A DNA stretch of 64,000 nt from SM23-32 sp964434535 (lineage in GTDB: Bacteria > Planctomycetota > Brocadiia > SM23-32), in assembly GCA_964434535.1 (NCBI GenBank), contig CAYSWA010000002.1, forward strand, positions 1-64,000. The letters run 5' to 3'. Position 1 is the first letter of the stretch; each line of letters starts with the position of its first letter. Made by a program: the position numbers and the translations under genes. Positions 9,032-16,644 of the stretch are shown here, piece after piece. The notes below the pieces were generated by a model. That model saw only the letters and a program-made list of their open reading frames with translations, made no database searches and had not been told where the DNA came from.

Positions 9032-10312
9032 TCAGTGGGGCGATCGCCCGGCGTTGATCTTCCGGGCGGCGTGGAGCCGGGCCTCGCGCGTGTCCACTTC
9101 GGTGCGCTTGATCAGCTCCGTCATGGGCGCCGTCAGCTCCATGCCGCGGCGCCCCATGGCCCGCCGCGCGCTCTCCAGGGCCTGGCCCAGCGCCGTGCCC
9201 CGCCGCAGCCGGCCGAACAGATACTGCCCGAACGACGGAACCGAGCGGGGCAGCAGGTCGCCGCCGGATACCACGTTGCACATTATGCCGAGCACGGCGC
9301 CGGCGTTCAACCTCGTGCCGGTGCTGGTCTTGGTGTGGTCGCCGATGAACGCGCCGAGCTTCAGCAGTCCCGTCTCGACGAGCCTGCCGTCGATGGACGC
9401 CCAGACCGTCCCGTAGTTGTTGCGCAGGTCGCTGGTGGCGGTGAACGCGCCCAGGTTCACCCATTCGCCCACGTAGCTGTGCCCCACGAACCCGCCCTGG
9501 CGCAGGTTGACGTAGCCGTGCAGGACGCTCTGCTCGACCTCGCCGCCGATCACGCAGAGGGGGCCAATCGAGGAGCCCGGGCGCACCTGGGCGCCGAGCA
9601 GTTGCGCCTCGCGCCCGATGAAGGACGGCCCTTCGACGGCCGAACCCGAGCCGACGACGACCCCGGACTCGATGATGACGGGCCCGCCGCGGCAGTCGAT
9701 GAAGCTCCAGGGCTGGAGCTCGACGTCGTCGGCCACGTGGAGGTTCGACCGGTCGCCCCAGACAGCTACCCCCTCGCCCGGCTCTACGCTGAGGCGCTGG
9801 CCGTATGCGGCCTGAAAATCGGCCCCTATCTGGGCTGCGTTCTCGCTGACCAGGTGCCAGGGGCGGCGGATCAGGCGGTCTTCCGTCTCCATGGTGGGAA
9901 ACCGGCTGACGACGAGCTGCGAGAGCTCGCGGGCCGAGGACGCCCGGAACTCACGTAGGGCGCCGGCACTCAGATGAGCCCAGACGAACTCCCCCTCGGG
10001 GCTGAGGCCCACGCGCTGCCCCGCGCGGTAGTCGTCGGGCGCCCCGCCCAGGACGGCGGCCCCGTTGACCAGCAGGGCGTCGTCGTCCGGCGCGAGGCGT
10101 TCCTCGTTGTTGGCCGCGCCGGTGCCATAGAGGTCGGCGGCGAGGTCGGCCAGCTCCGGGCGCGTCTCCAGGTGCAGTTCGCAGTCGGGGAACTTCTCCT
10201 GGACCTTTCGGCGGAGCGTCAGCGCCCCGCAGCGCAACTCGAAGACGGGGCGCAGGTAGGTGAGGGGGCGGAGTTGCGCGAAGCGTTCGTCTTCAAAGAT
10301 GACGATCTTCAC
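9032..10312 (-). CDS. Alternative bacterial GlmU-type sugar nucleotidyltransferase/acetyltransferase
   Basis: Probable UDP-GlcNAc diphosphorylase / glucosamine-1-phosphate N-acetyltransferase of the divergent GlmU type known from Bacteroidota and Planctomycetota. The 426-residue protein starts MKIVIFEDERFAQLRPLTYL and has PLTYLRPVFELRCG in place of the classical LAAGxGTRM loop, followed by a left-handed beta-helix (about 190-380) of hexapeptide repeats. The helix includes NNYGTVWASIDG and HTKTSTGTRLNAGAVLG. GTG start at 10312. It sits upstream of nagB, supporting a role in amino-sugar supply for peptidoglycan and lipid A. Specificity is inferred from family and context. Confidence 0.8.
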   Translation of the reverse strand: MKIVIFEDERFAQLRPLTYLRPVFELRCGALTLRRKVQEKFPDCELHLETRPELADLAADLYGTGAANNEERLAPDDDALLVNGAAVLGGAPDDYRAGQRVGLSPEGEFVWAHLSAGALREFRASSARELSQLVVSRFPTMETEDRLIRRPWHLVSENAAQIGADFQAAYGQRLSVEPGEGVAVWGDRSNLHVADDVELQPWSFIDCRGGPVIIESGVVVGSGSAVEGPSFIGREAQLLGAQVRPGSSIGPLCVIGGEVEQSVLHGYVNLRQGGFVGHSYVGEWVNLGAFTATSDLRNNYGTVWASIDGRLVETGLLKLGAFIGDHTKTSTGTRLNAGAVLGIMCNVVSGGDLLPRSVPSFGQYLFGRLRRGTALGQALESARRAMGRRGMELTAPMTELIKRTEVDTREARLHAARKINAGRSPH

Positions 10313-10445
10313 GGCAGCTCACTCCGGGCCGGCCGCCAGGAGCGGCGCAGGCCGGCACACGGGGACGGCGAGGGGCAGGTGTGGGGAGGCACGGGCAGCC
10401 CGGCGGCGCCGGATCCTGAGACCGCGCGGGTCCGGCCAAAGGATG

Positions 10446-10664
10446 CTACGGGCCGGGAGGGAAGCTGTCCTCATACAGGATGCTCGGCTCGTCCAGGCCC
10501 AGCGCCCAGTCGATGTCGTCCGGGATGCGGTCTACGTCGCTCTTCATCACGTAGTTGCGGCGCCTGTTCCGTTCGGCGCTGAACATCTCGGCGCAGCCGA
10601 GCGAGAGCGAGATTCCGATCAGGGCCAGCGAGCACAGAACCACGGTAAGCCAGCGGCTGGACAT
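10446..10664 (-). CDS. Small conserved-looking lipoprotein
   Basis: A 72-residue protein starting MSSRWLTVVLCSLALIG, with a hydrophobic signal ending in the lipobox LSLGC near residue 22, then a short polar tail with the ordered sequence DIDWALGLDEPSILYEDSFPP. GAGGGAG lies 12 bases before the ATG and a near-consensus promoter is placed upstream, so it is surely expressed. I know of no function. Seen: lipoprotein signal, strong promoter. Inferred: envelope location. Confidence 0.75.
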   Translation of the reverse strand: MSSRWLTVVLCSLALIGISLSLGCAEMFSAERNRRRNYVMKSDVDRIPDDIDWALGLDEPSILYEDSFPPGP

Positions 10665-10719
10665 CGGCGTTGTCTCCCTCACTAAGGACCGGTGCTGCCC
10701 ACAGCGAGCTTCCCAGGAG

Positions 10720-10748
10720 AGTATAGGCAGGGTGACGAGGCGTGTCAA
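10720..10748 (-). promoter_or_regulatory. Near-consensus promoter for the small lipoprotein gene
   Basis: Minus strand TTGACA (10748-10743) and TATACT (10725-10720) with an exact 17-base spacer; 11 of 12 hexamer bases match consensus. Confidence 0.8.
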
Positions 10749-10807
10749 CCCCACAGCATGGTCCCGGCGCGGAAATACCCTTCGCTTTCGGGCCTTGCCC
10801 TCAGCGG

Positions 10808-10830
10808 CCAGTGAACCACCGATTCACTGG
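10808..10830. terminator. Hairpin downstream of the small membrane-protein gene
   Basis: CCAGTGAA and TTCACTGG (8 bp) around a 7-base loop, 62 bases past the stop at 10892 on the minus strand and before the 10720-10748 promoter. No T-tract. Confidence 0.4.
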
Positions 10831-10891
10831 CATACTCTTCGCCCGCCGGCCTTGCCCGATGGGGCGTTCCGGCTACAGGTGCCCTCTGAGC

Positions 10892-11131
10892 TTACCTGCG
10901 GTACTGCTGGCCGTACTGCTGGCCGATCCCCTTAGCCGCCTCCATGCGGTCCTTCGTCTCCTCGGGCACGTTCTTCATCGCTTCCTGCTGCGCCTGCTGG
11001 GCCTCCGGCGACAACTGAACCGGCGCAGCAGAGCCTCCAGCCGCCCCGTCCCCGCCGCTCAGAGTCACCACGACGGCGACGACGGCGACGACGATGACCA
11101 CCACCAGCACCACTATCAGTCCCTTGTTCAC
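10892..11131 (-). CDS. Small single-pass membrane protein, function unknown
   Basis: A 79-residue protein: VNKGLIVVLVVVIVVAVVAV forms one N-terminal transmembrane helix, then a Gly/Ala/Ser linker and an amphipathic polar C-terminus rich in Gln, Ala and Glu. The GTG at 11131 is chosen because AGGAGG sits 7 bases upstream; a longer reading to 11173 has no such site. Probably an inner-membrane protein with a periplasmic helix. It has its own promoter at 11237-11265. I do not recognise a family. Confidence 0.7.
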   Translation of the reverse strand: MNKGLIVVLVVVIVVAVVAVVVTLSGGDGAAGGSAAPVQLSPEAQQAQQEAMKNVPEETKDRMEAAKGIGQQYGQQYRR

Positions 11132-11236
11132 CCCTGTCCTCCTCCGCGTGCAAGGATCCGGGCTCGGCGACACTCGGCTTGTCGCGGGGCTCCCTTGCCC
11201 GGCACACTAACCCCGCGAGGGCGCCCATCGGCGTAT

Positions 11237-11265
11237 ATTATACTCCGAGCTGAGGGTGGCTTCAA
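11237..11265 (-). promoter_or_regulatory. Promoter for the small membrane-protein gene
   Basis: Minus strand TTGAAG (11265-11260) and a perfect TATAAT (11242-11237), 17 bases apart. Confidence 0.7.
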
Positions 11266-11436
11266 GTCGGCGTTCACGCTGAGGCATTTGCGCTGTGGGG
11301 GTGGTGGCCCGAGATACTGTCAAATGTTGTTGATGGAGGCTTGGGCGCAGCCTTCGGGTCTTTCATCTATGCGGCCTCCCGCCAACCCCGCGCCCCCCAC
11401 CACCTTACGACCAGCGCAAATGGCCGCGCCCCTTGC

Positions 11437-11464
11437 TTGACTTGCGGGGGAGGGGGGCGATAAT
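11437..11464 (+). promoter_or_regulatory. Promoter for the SH3 / M48 gene pair
   Basis: TTGACT (11437-11442) and GATAAT (11459-11464), 16 bases apart, about 39 bases before the start at 11503. Confidence 0.65.
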
Positions 11465-11502
11465 GGACGCTGAGCATCCGACGCCCTTCCGTGGGGGACA
11501 AG

Positions 11503-12006
11503 ATGATGCGACGAATCAACATGCTCGGCGCAGCGGTGCTGCTGCTGGCGCTGGCGGCGCTGCCGGCGCTCGGGGCGGTCATGTATGCCCGGGTCTCCGC
11601 GCCGGTCCGCTCCGAACGCGGGCTCGACGCCGCCACGCTGGGCCGGCTCGATCAGGGCGAGGCCGTCCAGGTCGCCGGCAGGGAAGGCGGCTACTACCGC
11701 CTCAGCTACCGGGGGCAGAGCGGCTACGTCTACTACAACAAGCTCGCCGAGCAGAAGCCGGAGGACGTGGGCGCGCTGCTCGGCGGCGGGCTCGGCCGGG
11801 GCATCGAGCTGACGGAGCTGGAGGCCGGCGGCGCGCTGCGCGGCCTGGCGCCGATGGCCGAGAGCTACGCCGAGGGGGCCGAAGTGCCCGAGTGGGCCGT
11901 CGAGGCCGTCGAGGAGATGCAGGGCCGCGCCATCGCCGCCTCGGATCTGGAGGCATTCCAGCGCGAGGGCGGCCTCGGCGAGTACGCAGAGGGGGTGGGG
12001 CGATGA
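11503..12006 (+). CDS. Secreted bacterial SH3-domain protein
   Basis: A 167-residue exported protein: signal peptide MMRRINMLGAAVLLLALAAL, then an SH3_3-type fold (about 28-85) with YARVSAPVRSERGLDAATLG, a pattern that starts many cell-wall-binding SH3 domains, and GYVYYNKL at its end. The tail is Glu-rich and unrecognised. The ATG at 11503 has GGGGGA upstream; a GTG at 11491 in the same frame is the alternative. Its TGA overlaps the next ATG by 4 bases, so it is coupled to the M48 protease, and the two probably act together in the periplasm. Confidence 0.8.
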   Translation: MMRRINMLGAAVLLLALAALPALGAVMYARVSAPVRSERGLDAATLGRLDQGEAVQVAGREGGYYRLSYRGQSGYVYYNKLAEQKPEDVGALLGGGLGRGIELTELEAGGALRGLAPMAESYAEGAEVPEWAVEAVEEMQGRAIAASDLEAFQREGGLGEYAEGVGR

Positions 12007-12899
12007 GCGCGCGATCCGTGAAGTGGGCTGCCGCCGCCGTGGCGCTGCTCGTGCTGCCGGCCGCCGGCTGCGAGGAGGTCCAGAGGACGGCCGAGTTCGC
12101 CGGCGACATCGTCCAGAGGCACCCCGAGCTGATCGAGGACGAGGAGGACCGGGCGAAGTGGGAGGCCGGCGCGCGGGCGGTGAGGGGCCTGGTGGCCGAG
12201 ATCGACACGGCCGAGGAGATCGCCATGGGTCAGAGCCTGGCGATACGCACGTTCGCCTCCTTCGGAGAGCCCCATCCGGACGGGGCGCTCCAGCGCTACG
12301 TGGCCACGGTCGGGCGCCTGGTGGCCGTTCAGAGCGAACGGCCGGGGCTGCCGTATTCCTTCGCCGTGGTGGAAAACGACGAACCGAACGCCCTGGCCCT
12401 GCCGGGCGGCTACGTGTTCATCTCCACCGGCCTGCTGAAGCGCCTCGGCACCGAGAGCGAGCTGGCCGGCGTGCTCGCCCACGAGGTCTGCCACGTGGCG
12501 CAGAAGCACGGCATCGAGATCGTGGGGCGGGACCGGGCCATCGCCGGCGTGGTGGATTTCGGCGCCGCCCTCGAGGAAGACGTGGCGAAGTACCGCCAGT
12601 TCATCGATCTGGCCTATGAGAAGCTGACCACCGAGGGCTACGACCGCAACTACGAGTGGAAGGCCGACCAGGCCGGCAGCGGCTACGCCTTCCGCGCCGG
12701 CTACCATCCCGCCGGGCTCCTGCCCGTGCTGGAGCAGTCGCGCGCCGGCGACCTGCGCATGGAACGCTACAAGACGCACCCCGACCCGACCGTGCGCATC
12801 GCCAAGGTCGAGGCCGTGCTCGCCACGCTCGGCGACTACTCCGGCATGCCGAAGCTGGCGGACCGCTACCGCCGCGAAGTGCTCGAGAAGCTCCGCTGA
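12003..12899 (+). CDS. M48-family metalloprotease lipoprotein (BepA/LoiP-like)
   Basis: Zinc metallopeptidase of the periplasmic M48 family that degrades or helps assemble envelope proteins. The 298-residue protein has signal plus lipobox LPAAGC near residue 23, the zinc motif HEVCH (about 160-164), GGYVFISTGLL just before it, and the third ligand in YEWKADQAG (about 219). There are no TPR repeats, so it is closer to LoiP/YcaL size than BepA. It starts inside the SH3 gene stop (ATGA). Confidence 0.88.
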   Translation: MSARSVKWAAAAVALLVLPAAGCEEVQRTAEFAGDIVQRHPELIEDEEDRAKWEAGARAVRGLVAEIDTAEEIAMGQSLAIRTFASFGEPHPDGALQRYVATVGRLVAVQSERPGLPYSFAVVENDEPNALALPGGYVFISTGLLKRLGTESELAGVLAHEVCHVAQKHGIEIVGRDRAIAGVVDFGAALEEDVAKYRQFIDLAYEKLTTEGYDRNYEWKADQAGSGYAFRAGYHPAGLLPVLEQSRAGDLRMERYKTHPDPTVRIAKVEAVLATLGDYSGMPKLADRYRREVLEKLR

Positions 12900-12912
12900 A
12901 GGGACAGCGCCC

Positions 12913-13473
12913 GTGACCGACGAGCCGGACCTGCCCGCCCTGAGCCCGCCGCTCGGCGACGACGACGTGCTTCCCTTGCGGGCGGGGGCCCGCGTGCTGC
13001 TGAGCGGCACGATCTACTCGGCGCGGGACGCGGCGCACCGGCGCTTCGCCGCGGCGCTGGAGCGGGGCGAGGAGCTGCCCTTCGATCCCGAGGGGCAGGT
13101 CATCTACTACATGGGCCCCTCGCCCGCGCCCGAGGGCCGGGTCATCGGCTCGGCCGGCCCGACCACGAGCGGGCGGATGGACCTCTACGCGCCCGCCCTC
13201 TACCGCGCCGGCATCCGCGCCACCATCGGCAAGGGGCCGCGCTCGCAGGGCGTGCGGGAGGCCCTGCGGGAGCGCCGCGCGCTCTACCTGGCGGCCGTCG
13301 GCGGCGCCGGGGCGCTCCTGAGCCGCTGCATCACCTACGCCGAGGTCATCGCCTACCCCGAGCTCGGCCCCGAGGCCGTGCGCCGCCTCAACGTCGAGGC
13401 GATGCCGCTGGTGGTGGCCGGCGACGCCCACGGCGGCGACCTCTACCAGAGCGCCCGCGCCGCACGGGAGTAG
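12913..13473 (+). CDS. Class I fumarate hydratase, beta subunit (C-terminal domain)
   Basis: C-terminal swivelling subunit of the oxygen-sensitive Fe-S fumarase / L-tartrate dehydratase family. The 186-residue protein carries GSAGPTTSGRMD, the family signature, and TIGKGPRSQGVREAL. GTG start at 12913, 13 bases after the M48 gene. The Fe-S alpha subunit is not next to it, so it must be encoded elsewhere if the enzyme works. Fumarase versus tartrate dehydratase cannot be told from this subunit alone. Confidence 0.88.
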   Translation: MTDEPDLPALSPPLGDDDVLPLRAGARVLLSGTIYSARDAAHRRFAAALERGEELPFDPEGQVIYYMGPSPAPEGRVIGSAGPTTSGRMDLYAPALYRAGIRATIGKGPRSQGVREALRERRALYLAAVGGAGALLSRCITYAEVIAYPELGPEAVRRLNVEAMPLVVAGDAHGGDLYQSARAARE

Positions 13474-13476
13474 CCG

Positions 13477-14160
13477 TTGGGCAAGCCCGCCCACCAGTTT
13501 GCGCCCGAGAAGAAGGTCGGGCCGGCGCTGCGGGCGCTGCGCGAGCGCTATGGGACCCGCGAGTGGAGCCCGGACCAGAGCCCCCTGGAGGTGCTGGTGC
13601 GCGGCGTGCTCTCCCAGAACACCAGCGACGTCAACAGCGCGCGCGCCTACGAGTCACTGCGCGAGGAGTTCCCCGCGTGGGAGGAGCTGGCCGGGGCGGA
13701 GCCGGCGCGGATCGCCGCCGCCATCCAGAGCGGGGGCCTCGCCGAGCAGAAGGCCGCCACGATCAAGGCCGTCCTGGACTGGCTCGGCGGGCGGGACGGC
13801 TACTCGCTTGACTTCCTGCGCGGGATGGGCAGCGAGGAGGCCGAACGCGAGCTGACCGCCGTCAAGGGCGTGGGGGTGAAGACGGCGCGGCTCGTGCTGC
13901 TCTTCGGCCTGGGGCGGGCGAGCTTCGTGGTCGACACGCACGTGCTGCGGGTGAGCCGGCGGCTCGGCCTGGTGGCGGCCAACTGCGGGCGGAACAAGGC
14001 GCACGTTCTGCTCGACGAGCTGGTGCCGGACGAGGCGAAGTACGAGGGGCACCTGAACATGATCGCCCACGGGCGCGAGACCTGCCACGCCCGCTCGCCG
14101 CAGTGCGACGGCTGCCCCGTGCGGCGCTGGTGCCTCTACGTGCGCGGGGAGATGGCGTAG
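13477..14160 (+). CDS. Endonuclease III-like DNA glycosylase
   Basis: HhH-GPD base-excision repair glycosylase. The 227-residue protein has the early VLSQNTSD segment, the helix-hairpin-helix with catalytic Lys (LTAVKGVGVKTARL, about 125-140), catalytic Asp in FVVDTHVLRVSRRLG (about 150), and four cysteines spaced C-x6-C-x2-C-x5-C at the C-terminus for a [4Fe-4S] cluster. A TTG at 13477 is the start, 3 bases after the fumarase stop, so it is probably co-transcribed. Substrate specificity (Nth versus related branches) is not clear. Confidence 0.88.
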   Translation: MGKPAHQFAPEKKVGPALRALRERYGTREWSPDQSPLEVLVRGVLSQNTSDVNSARAYESLREEFPAWEELAGAEPARIAAAIQSGGLAEQKAATIKAVLDWLGGRDGYSLDFLRGMGSEEAERELTAVKGVGVKTARLVLLFGLGRASFVVDTHVLRVSRRLGLVAANCGRNKAHVLLDELVPDEAKYEGHLNMIAHGRETCHARSPQCDGCPVRRWCLYVRGEMA

Positions 14161-14162
14161 CC

Positions 14163-14570
14163 TTACGGCCCCTCGTGGCGTTCGAGGCCCCGCTCCAGCC
14201 GGCGCACCTCCCTCTCCAGGCGCAGGTGCGAGCGCTTCAGGTCCAAAAAGACGCTGTGGCGGATGAAGATGTCGTCCAGGTCGTCCTCCAGGTCCGTGAT
14301 GTCGCGCTCGATCCGGTCCAGCCGGTCCAGGGCGATGCGCAGCTCCTGGTGTAGCTGGCGGTAGGCGGCGGCGAGCTGCGGATCTGCTGATCCTGTCGCT
14401 GAAGGGCGATCAGCTTCTCCTGGGTGAGCTGCTTCTCCAGCTCCAGCAGCTCGGCCTCCTGGCGGGCCCGGGCCAGCTCCTGGCGGCGGAGCGCCTCGGC
14501 GTGGTACTCCTCGCGCTCGGCGGCCAGCGAGGCGAGCTTCGCCTCGATCCGCTCGCGCCGCTCCGGCTCT
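14163..14570 (-). pseudogene. Frameshifted coiled-coil protein gene
   Basis: Minus-strand sequence that reads as a long charged coiled coil in two frames. From about 14565 to 14384 one frame gives ERIEAKLASLAAEREEYHAE and onward to LIALQRQDQQIR. From about 14382 to the TAA at 14163 another frame gives QLAAAYRQLHQELRIALDRL through to RLEREVRRLERGLERHEGP. Adding one C near 14381 joins them as ...QQIRQLAAAY. No good start codon precedes the first part, so it may originally have continued from the 14571-14873 gene through a second shift. Either a decayed gene or an assembly error; heptad character and GC3 bias continue on both sides. Confidence 0.55.
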
Positions 14571-14873
14571 TCAGCGGCGCGTCACTTCCAGGTGGTAGAG
14601 CTTCTCCTCGCCGGCGTCCTTGCGGAAGGTGACGCGGTCGCCGGGCCGCAGGTCGGGCACGCTGACGTAGTAGTGCTCGTGCGGCTTCTGCGGCCCCCGG
14701 CAGGTGCATTCCTCGGCCTCGAGCACGGCCTCGCGCGTCTGCTCGCCCTGCCGCACCTGGAACGGTCGCCAGGCCGGGGGAAAGAGGGAGAGCTTGTCGG
14801 CCGTGACCATCACGTGGCCTTCGCGCGCCTCGGTCGGCGAGACTTTGCGGGTATAGGTGTCCTCTGCGGGCAT
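14571..14873 (-). CDS. Hypothetical protein, 100 residues
   Basis: Starts MPAEDTYTRKVSPTEAREG and contains a CTCRGPQKPHEHYY segment and LRPGDRVTFRKDAGEEKLYH, which looks like a small beta-barrel-like domain. Codon use is like the neighbours. No family recognised. It is immediately followed by the coiled-coil remnant in a different frame; a single skipped base at the stop would fuse the two, so the real product may be about 230 residues. Confidence 0.55.
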   Translation of the reverse strand: MPAEDTYTRKVSPTEAREGHVMVTADKLSLFPPAWRPFQVRQGEQTREAVLEAEECTCRGPQKPHEHYYVSVPDLRPGDRVTFRKDAGEEKLYHLEVTRR

Positions 14874-14940
14874 GGGATCGGGCTCCGGTGTAGGAAGGAA
14901 GGCGCATCGAGGGGAAGGGTACGCCACCGCCGGCACGCCG

Positions 14941-15426
14941 TCAACGGCCGGGCGCTTCGGGGCCGGAGCCCTTGCCGGCCTTCCGGAGGGCGGCGACGAT
15001 CTTGCCGAGCAGGTCCTTGACGAGCTGGTCCATGTCCTCGGCGAAGGACATCTCGCGCAGCAGCTCGGTGCAGGCGCCGGCGATGACGAGGTTCACGCCC
15101 CGGTCCTGGCTCTCGCGGTAGTCGGTGCGCACCCCGATGATGGGTATGCCCCGCTCGTAGGCGACGCCCATCTCCAGGGCGGTGCCGCTGTCCACGTCGG
15201 GCCCGTCCAGCACCGCCACCATGACGTCGGCCTGGCGCACGCCCTCGATGCAGGCATCGAAGATGCGGGGGAAGTGGCGGGGCTGGTTGAAGGACTGGCC
15301 GAACTTGAAGTCCTGGGGCAGGATGACCGCGGCGCCCTCGATGCGCTCCTCCAGCCCCCGCGCGAGCGCCCGGTTCCAGCGCCGCTCCACGTGCGTGAAC
15401 AACGGCCCCGACAGGTAGATCTTCAT
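14941..15426 (-). CDS. Nucleoside 2-deoxyribosyltransferase-family protein
   Basis: A 161-residue protein of the Nuc_deoxyrib_tr family, which cleaves or swaps bases on (deoxy)nucleosides or nucleotides. Seen: MKIYLSGPLF start, DGPDVDSGTALEMGVAY with the catalytic Glu in the ALEMG segment (about residue 86), and GIPIIGVRTDYR. It follows the nnrE-GxxExxY gene on the same strand; the pair may share a role in nucleotide clean-up, as nnrE is also a metabolite-repair enzyme (inference). Confidence 0.85.
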   Translation of the reverse strand: MKIYLSGPLFTHVERRWNRALARGLEERIEGAAVILPQDFKFGQSFNQPRHFPRIFDACIEGVRQADVMVAVLDGPDVDSGTALEMGVAYERGIPIIGVRTDYRESQDRGVNLVIAGACTELLREMSFAEDMDQLVKDLLGKIVAALRKAGKGSGPEAPGR

Positions 15427-15453
15427 CCTGCTTTCCCTCCGATACGGCCCTTA

Positions 15454-15497
15454 CCACGAAGGTCCCGAAGGACGGCACGAAGGCCGCGAAGAACGGC
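15454..15497 (+). repeat. Left inverted arm of GxxExxY cassette
   Basis: Imperfect tandem units CCACGAAGG, TCCCGAAGG, ACGGCACGAAGG, CCGCGAAGA, then AACG. It aligns collinearly with the reverse complement of 15891-15933 with only a few mismatches and two one-base gaps. Confidence 0.75.
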
Positions 15498-15522
15498 AAA
15501 CGACCCGATCACGGCGGCCCGG

Positions 15523-16644
15523 TCAGAGCACGAAGCGCTTGATGCCGTTCTTCAGGAGCTTCACGTGGAAGTTCACCAGCAGGCCCGTCCTCACGTGGGC
15601 AAGTCGCATGTATGTCAGCACCTGGGCCTCATGGACGGGCAGGACCTCCTGGACGGCCTTCAGCTCCAGGATCAGGGAATCGTCCACCAGGAAATCCGGG
15701 CGGTAGCCGCACGCGATCTGCACGCCCTTGTACATCACCGGGATCGTCGGCTCCATGGCGAAGGGAATCCCTGCCTCTGACAGCTCGTGGGCCAGACATT
15801 GGCCGTAGGCGGCCTCCAGGAGGCCGGGACCGAGCTGACGATGCACTTCCAGAGCGCAGCCGATCACGCGATGGGAAAGGTCATCGAATTCGTTCCTTCG
15901 TGCCTTTCGTGTCGTCCTTCGTGATCTTCGTGGTTGCCGTTCCTCCGCGGGGGACAAGAGCGTTTCGATCTCCGCGCGGGGGATGCCGATCTCGGCGACC
16001 TCGACCGGCCCCGTGTATGCCTCCGCGCCCGATCGCGTGAAGCCGGCCTTGGCGACGGCGAAGGTCACCGTGCGGTCCGCCCGGACGGCCACGCCGAGCG
16101 GCTCGCCCGTATCGCAGTCCAGGCCCGAGGGCACGTCCACGGCCAGCACCGGCGCCTGCTGCGCGTTGATTGCCTCGATGGCGGAGCGGAACGGCTCCCT
16201 GACCTCGCCGCTGACGCCGGTGCCGAGCAGGGCATCCACGACCAGGTCGCAGCCCTCCATCTCGCCGATGGCCCCCTGCGCTTCTTCTGCGTCGGCCAGC
16301 TCGCGCACGGGGGTCTCCATCCTCCGCGCTATGCGCAGGTTCAGCGCCGACTCGCCGTCGGCCTCGAGCACGTCGGCGATCCGGGCCAGCAGCAGCACCT
16401 CGACCCGGGCGCCCCGGTTGGCCAGGTGGCGGGCGAGGACGAAGCCGTCGCCGCCGTTGTTGCCCTTGCCGCAGACGACGAGGACGCGCCGCCCCTCGGC
16501 GCCGCCGAGCATGTCGGCGGCGGCCTCTGCGCAGGCGCGCCCGGCGTTCTCCATCAGGATGGCGCCGGGGATGCCGTAGTGCTCGATGGCGATGCGGTCC
16601 AGCCGGCGGATCTGCTCACGGGTGGCGGCGGGCGGGGCGGTCAT
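15523..16644 (-). CDS. nnrE: NAD(P)H-hydrate epimerase NnrE fused to a GxxExxY (PD-(D/E)XK) domain
   Basis: Residues 1-235 are NnrE, which epimerises damaged NAD(P)HX: REQIRRLDRIAIEHYGIPG, MENAGRA, CGKGNNGGDGFVLARHL (about 55-71) and DVPSGLDCDTGEP (about 150). After LLSPAEERQ the frame runs through a basic linker made of the repeat arm and into a GxxExxY domain (about 255-373). That domain has GLLEAAY giving the family name, and RPDFLVDD then ILELKAV, the PD-x-ELK nuclease-fold core. There is no NnrD half. The ATG at 16644 overlaps the upstream lipoprotein stop (ATGA). The fusion looks like a cassette insertion at the stop codon. Whether one fused protein is really made is unknown. Confidence 0.8.
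   Translation of the reverse strand: MTAPPAATREQIRRLDRIAIEHYGIPGAILMENAGRACAEAAADMLGGAEGRRVLVVCGKGNNGGDGFVLARHLANRGARVEVLLLARIADVLEADGESALNLRIARRMETPVRELADAEEAQGAIGEMEGCDLVVDALLGTGVSGEVREPFRSAIEAINAQQAPVLAVDVPSGLDCDTGEPLGVAVRADRTVTFAVAKAGFTRSGAEAYTGPVEVAEIGIPRAEIETLLSPAEERQPRRSRRTTRKARRNEFDDLSHRVIGCALEVHRQLGPGLLEAAYGQCLAHELSEAGIPFAMEPTIPVMYKGVQIACGYRPDFLVDDSLILELKAVQEVLPVHEAQVLTYMRLAHVRTGLLVNFHVKLLKNGIKRFVL
15891..15933 (-). repeat. Right inverted arm of GxxExxY cassette
   Basis: On the minus strand it reads CCACGAAGA, TCACGAAGG, ACGACACGAAA, GGCACGAAGG, AACG. It is translated as the arginine-rich linker PRRSRRTTRKARRN between the NnrE and GxxExxY domains. Confidence 0.75.

Larger units (their letters stand above)
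11132..11502. other. Divergent intergenic region
   Basis: 371 bases between two divergent genes. It holds a minus-strand promoter (11237-11265) and a plus-strand promoter (11437-11464). I see no RNA gene, repeat or conserved reading frame in the rest. Confidence 0.7.
15454..15933. mobile_element. Putative GxxExxY cassette bounded by inverted microrepeat arms
   Basis: A 480-base segment with inverted arms at each end (15454-15497 and 15891-15933), both beginning CCACGAAG from the outside inwards, enclosing only a GxxExxY reading frame. It lies exactly at the 3' end of nnrE. Taking it out joins CGG CAA to TAA, which would end nnrE cleanly. No transposase or clear target duplication is present. 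Mobility is inferred; the arms and the fusion are seen. Confidence 0.6.

Noticed and set aside
11433..12002. A long plus-strand reading joining the promoter region to the M48 gene
   Set aside because: It runs through the SH3 gene in another frame, has no family pattern there, and the ATGA junction with a lipobox fixes the M48 start at 12003.
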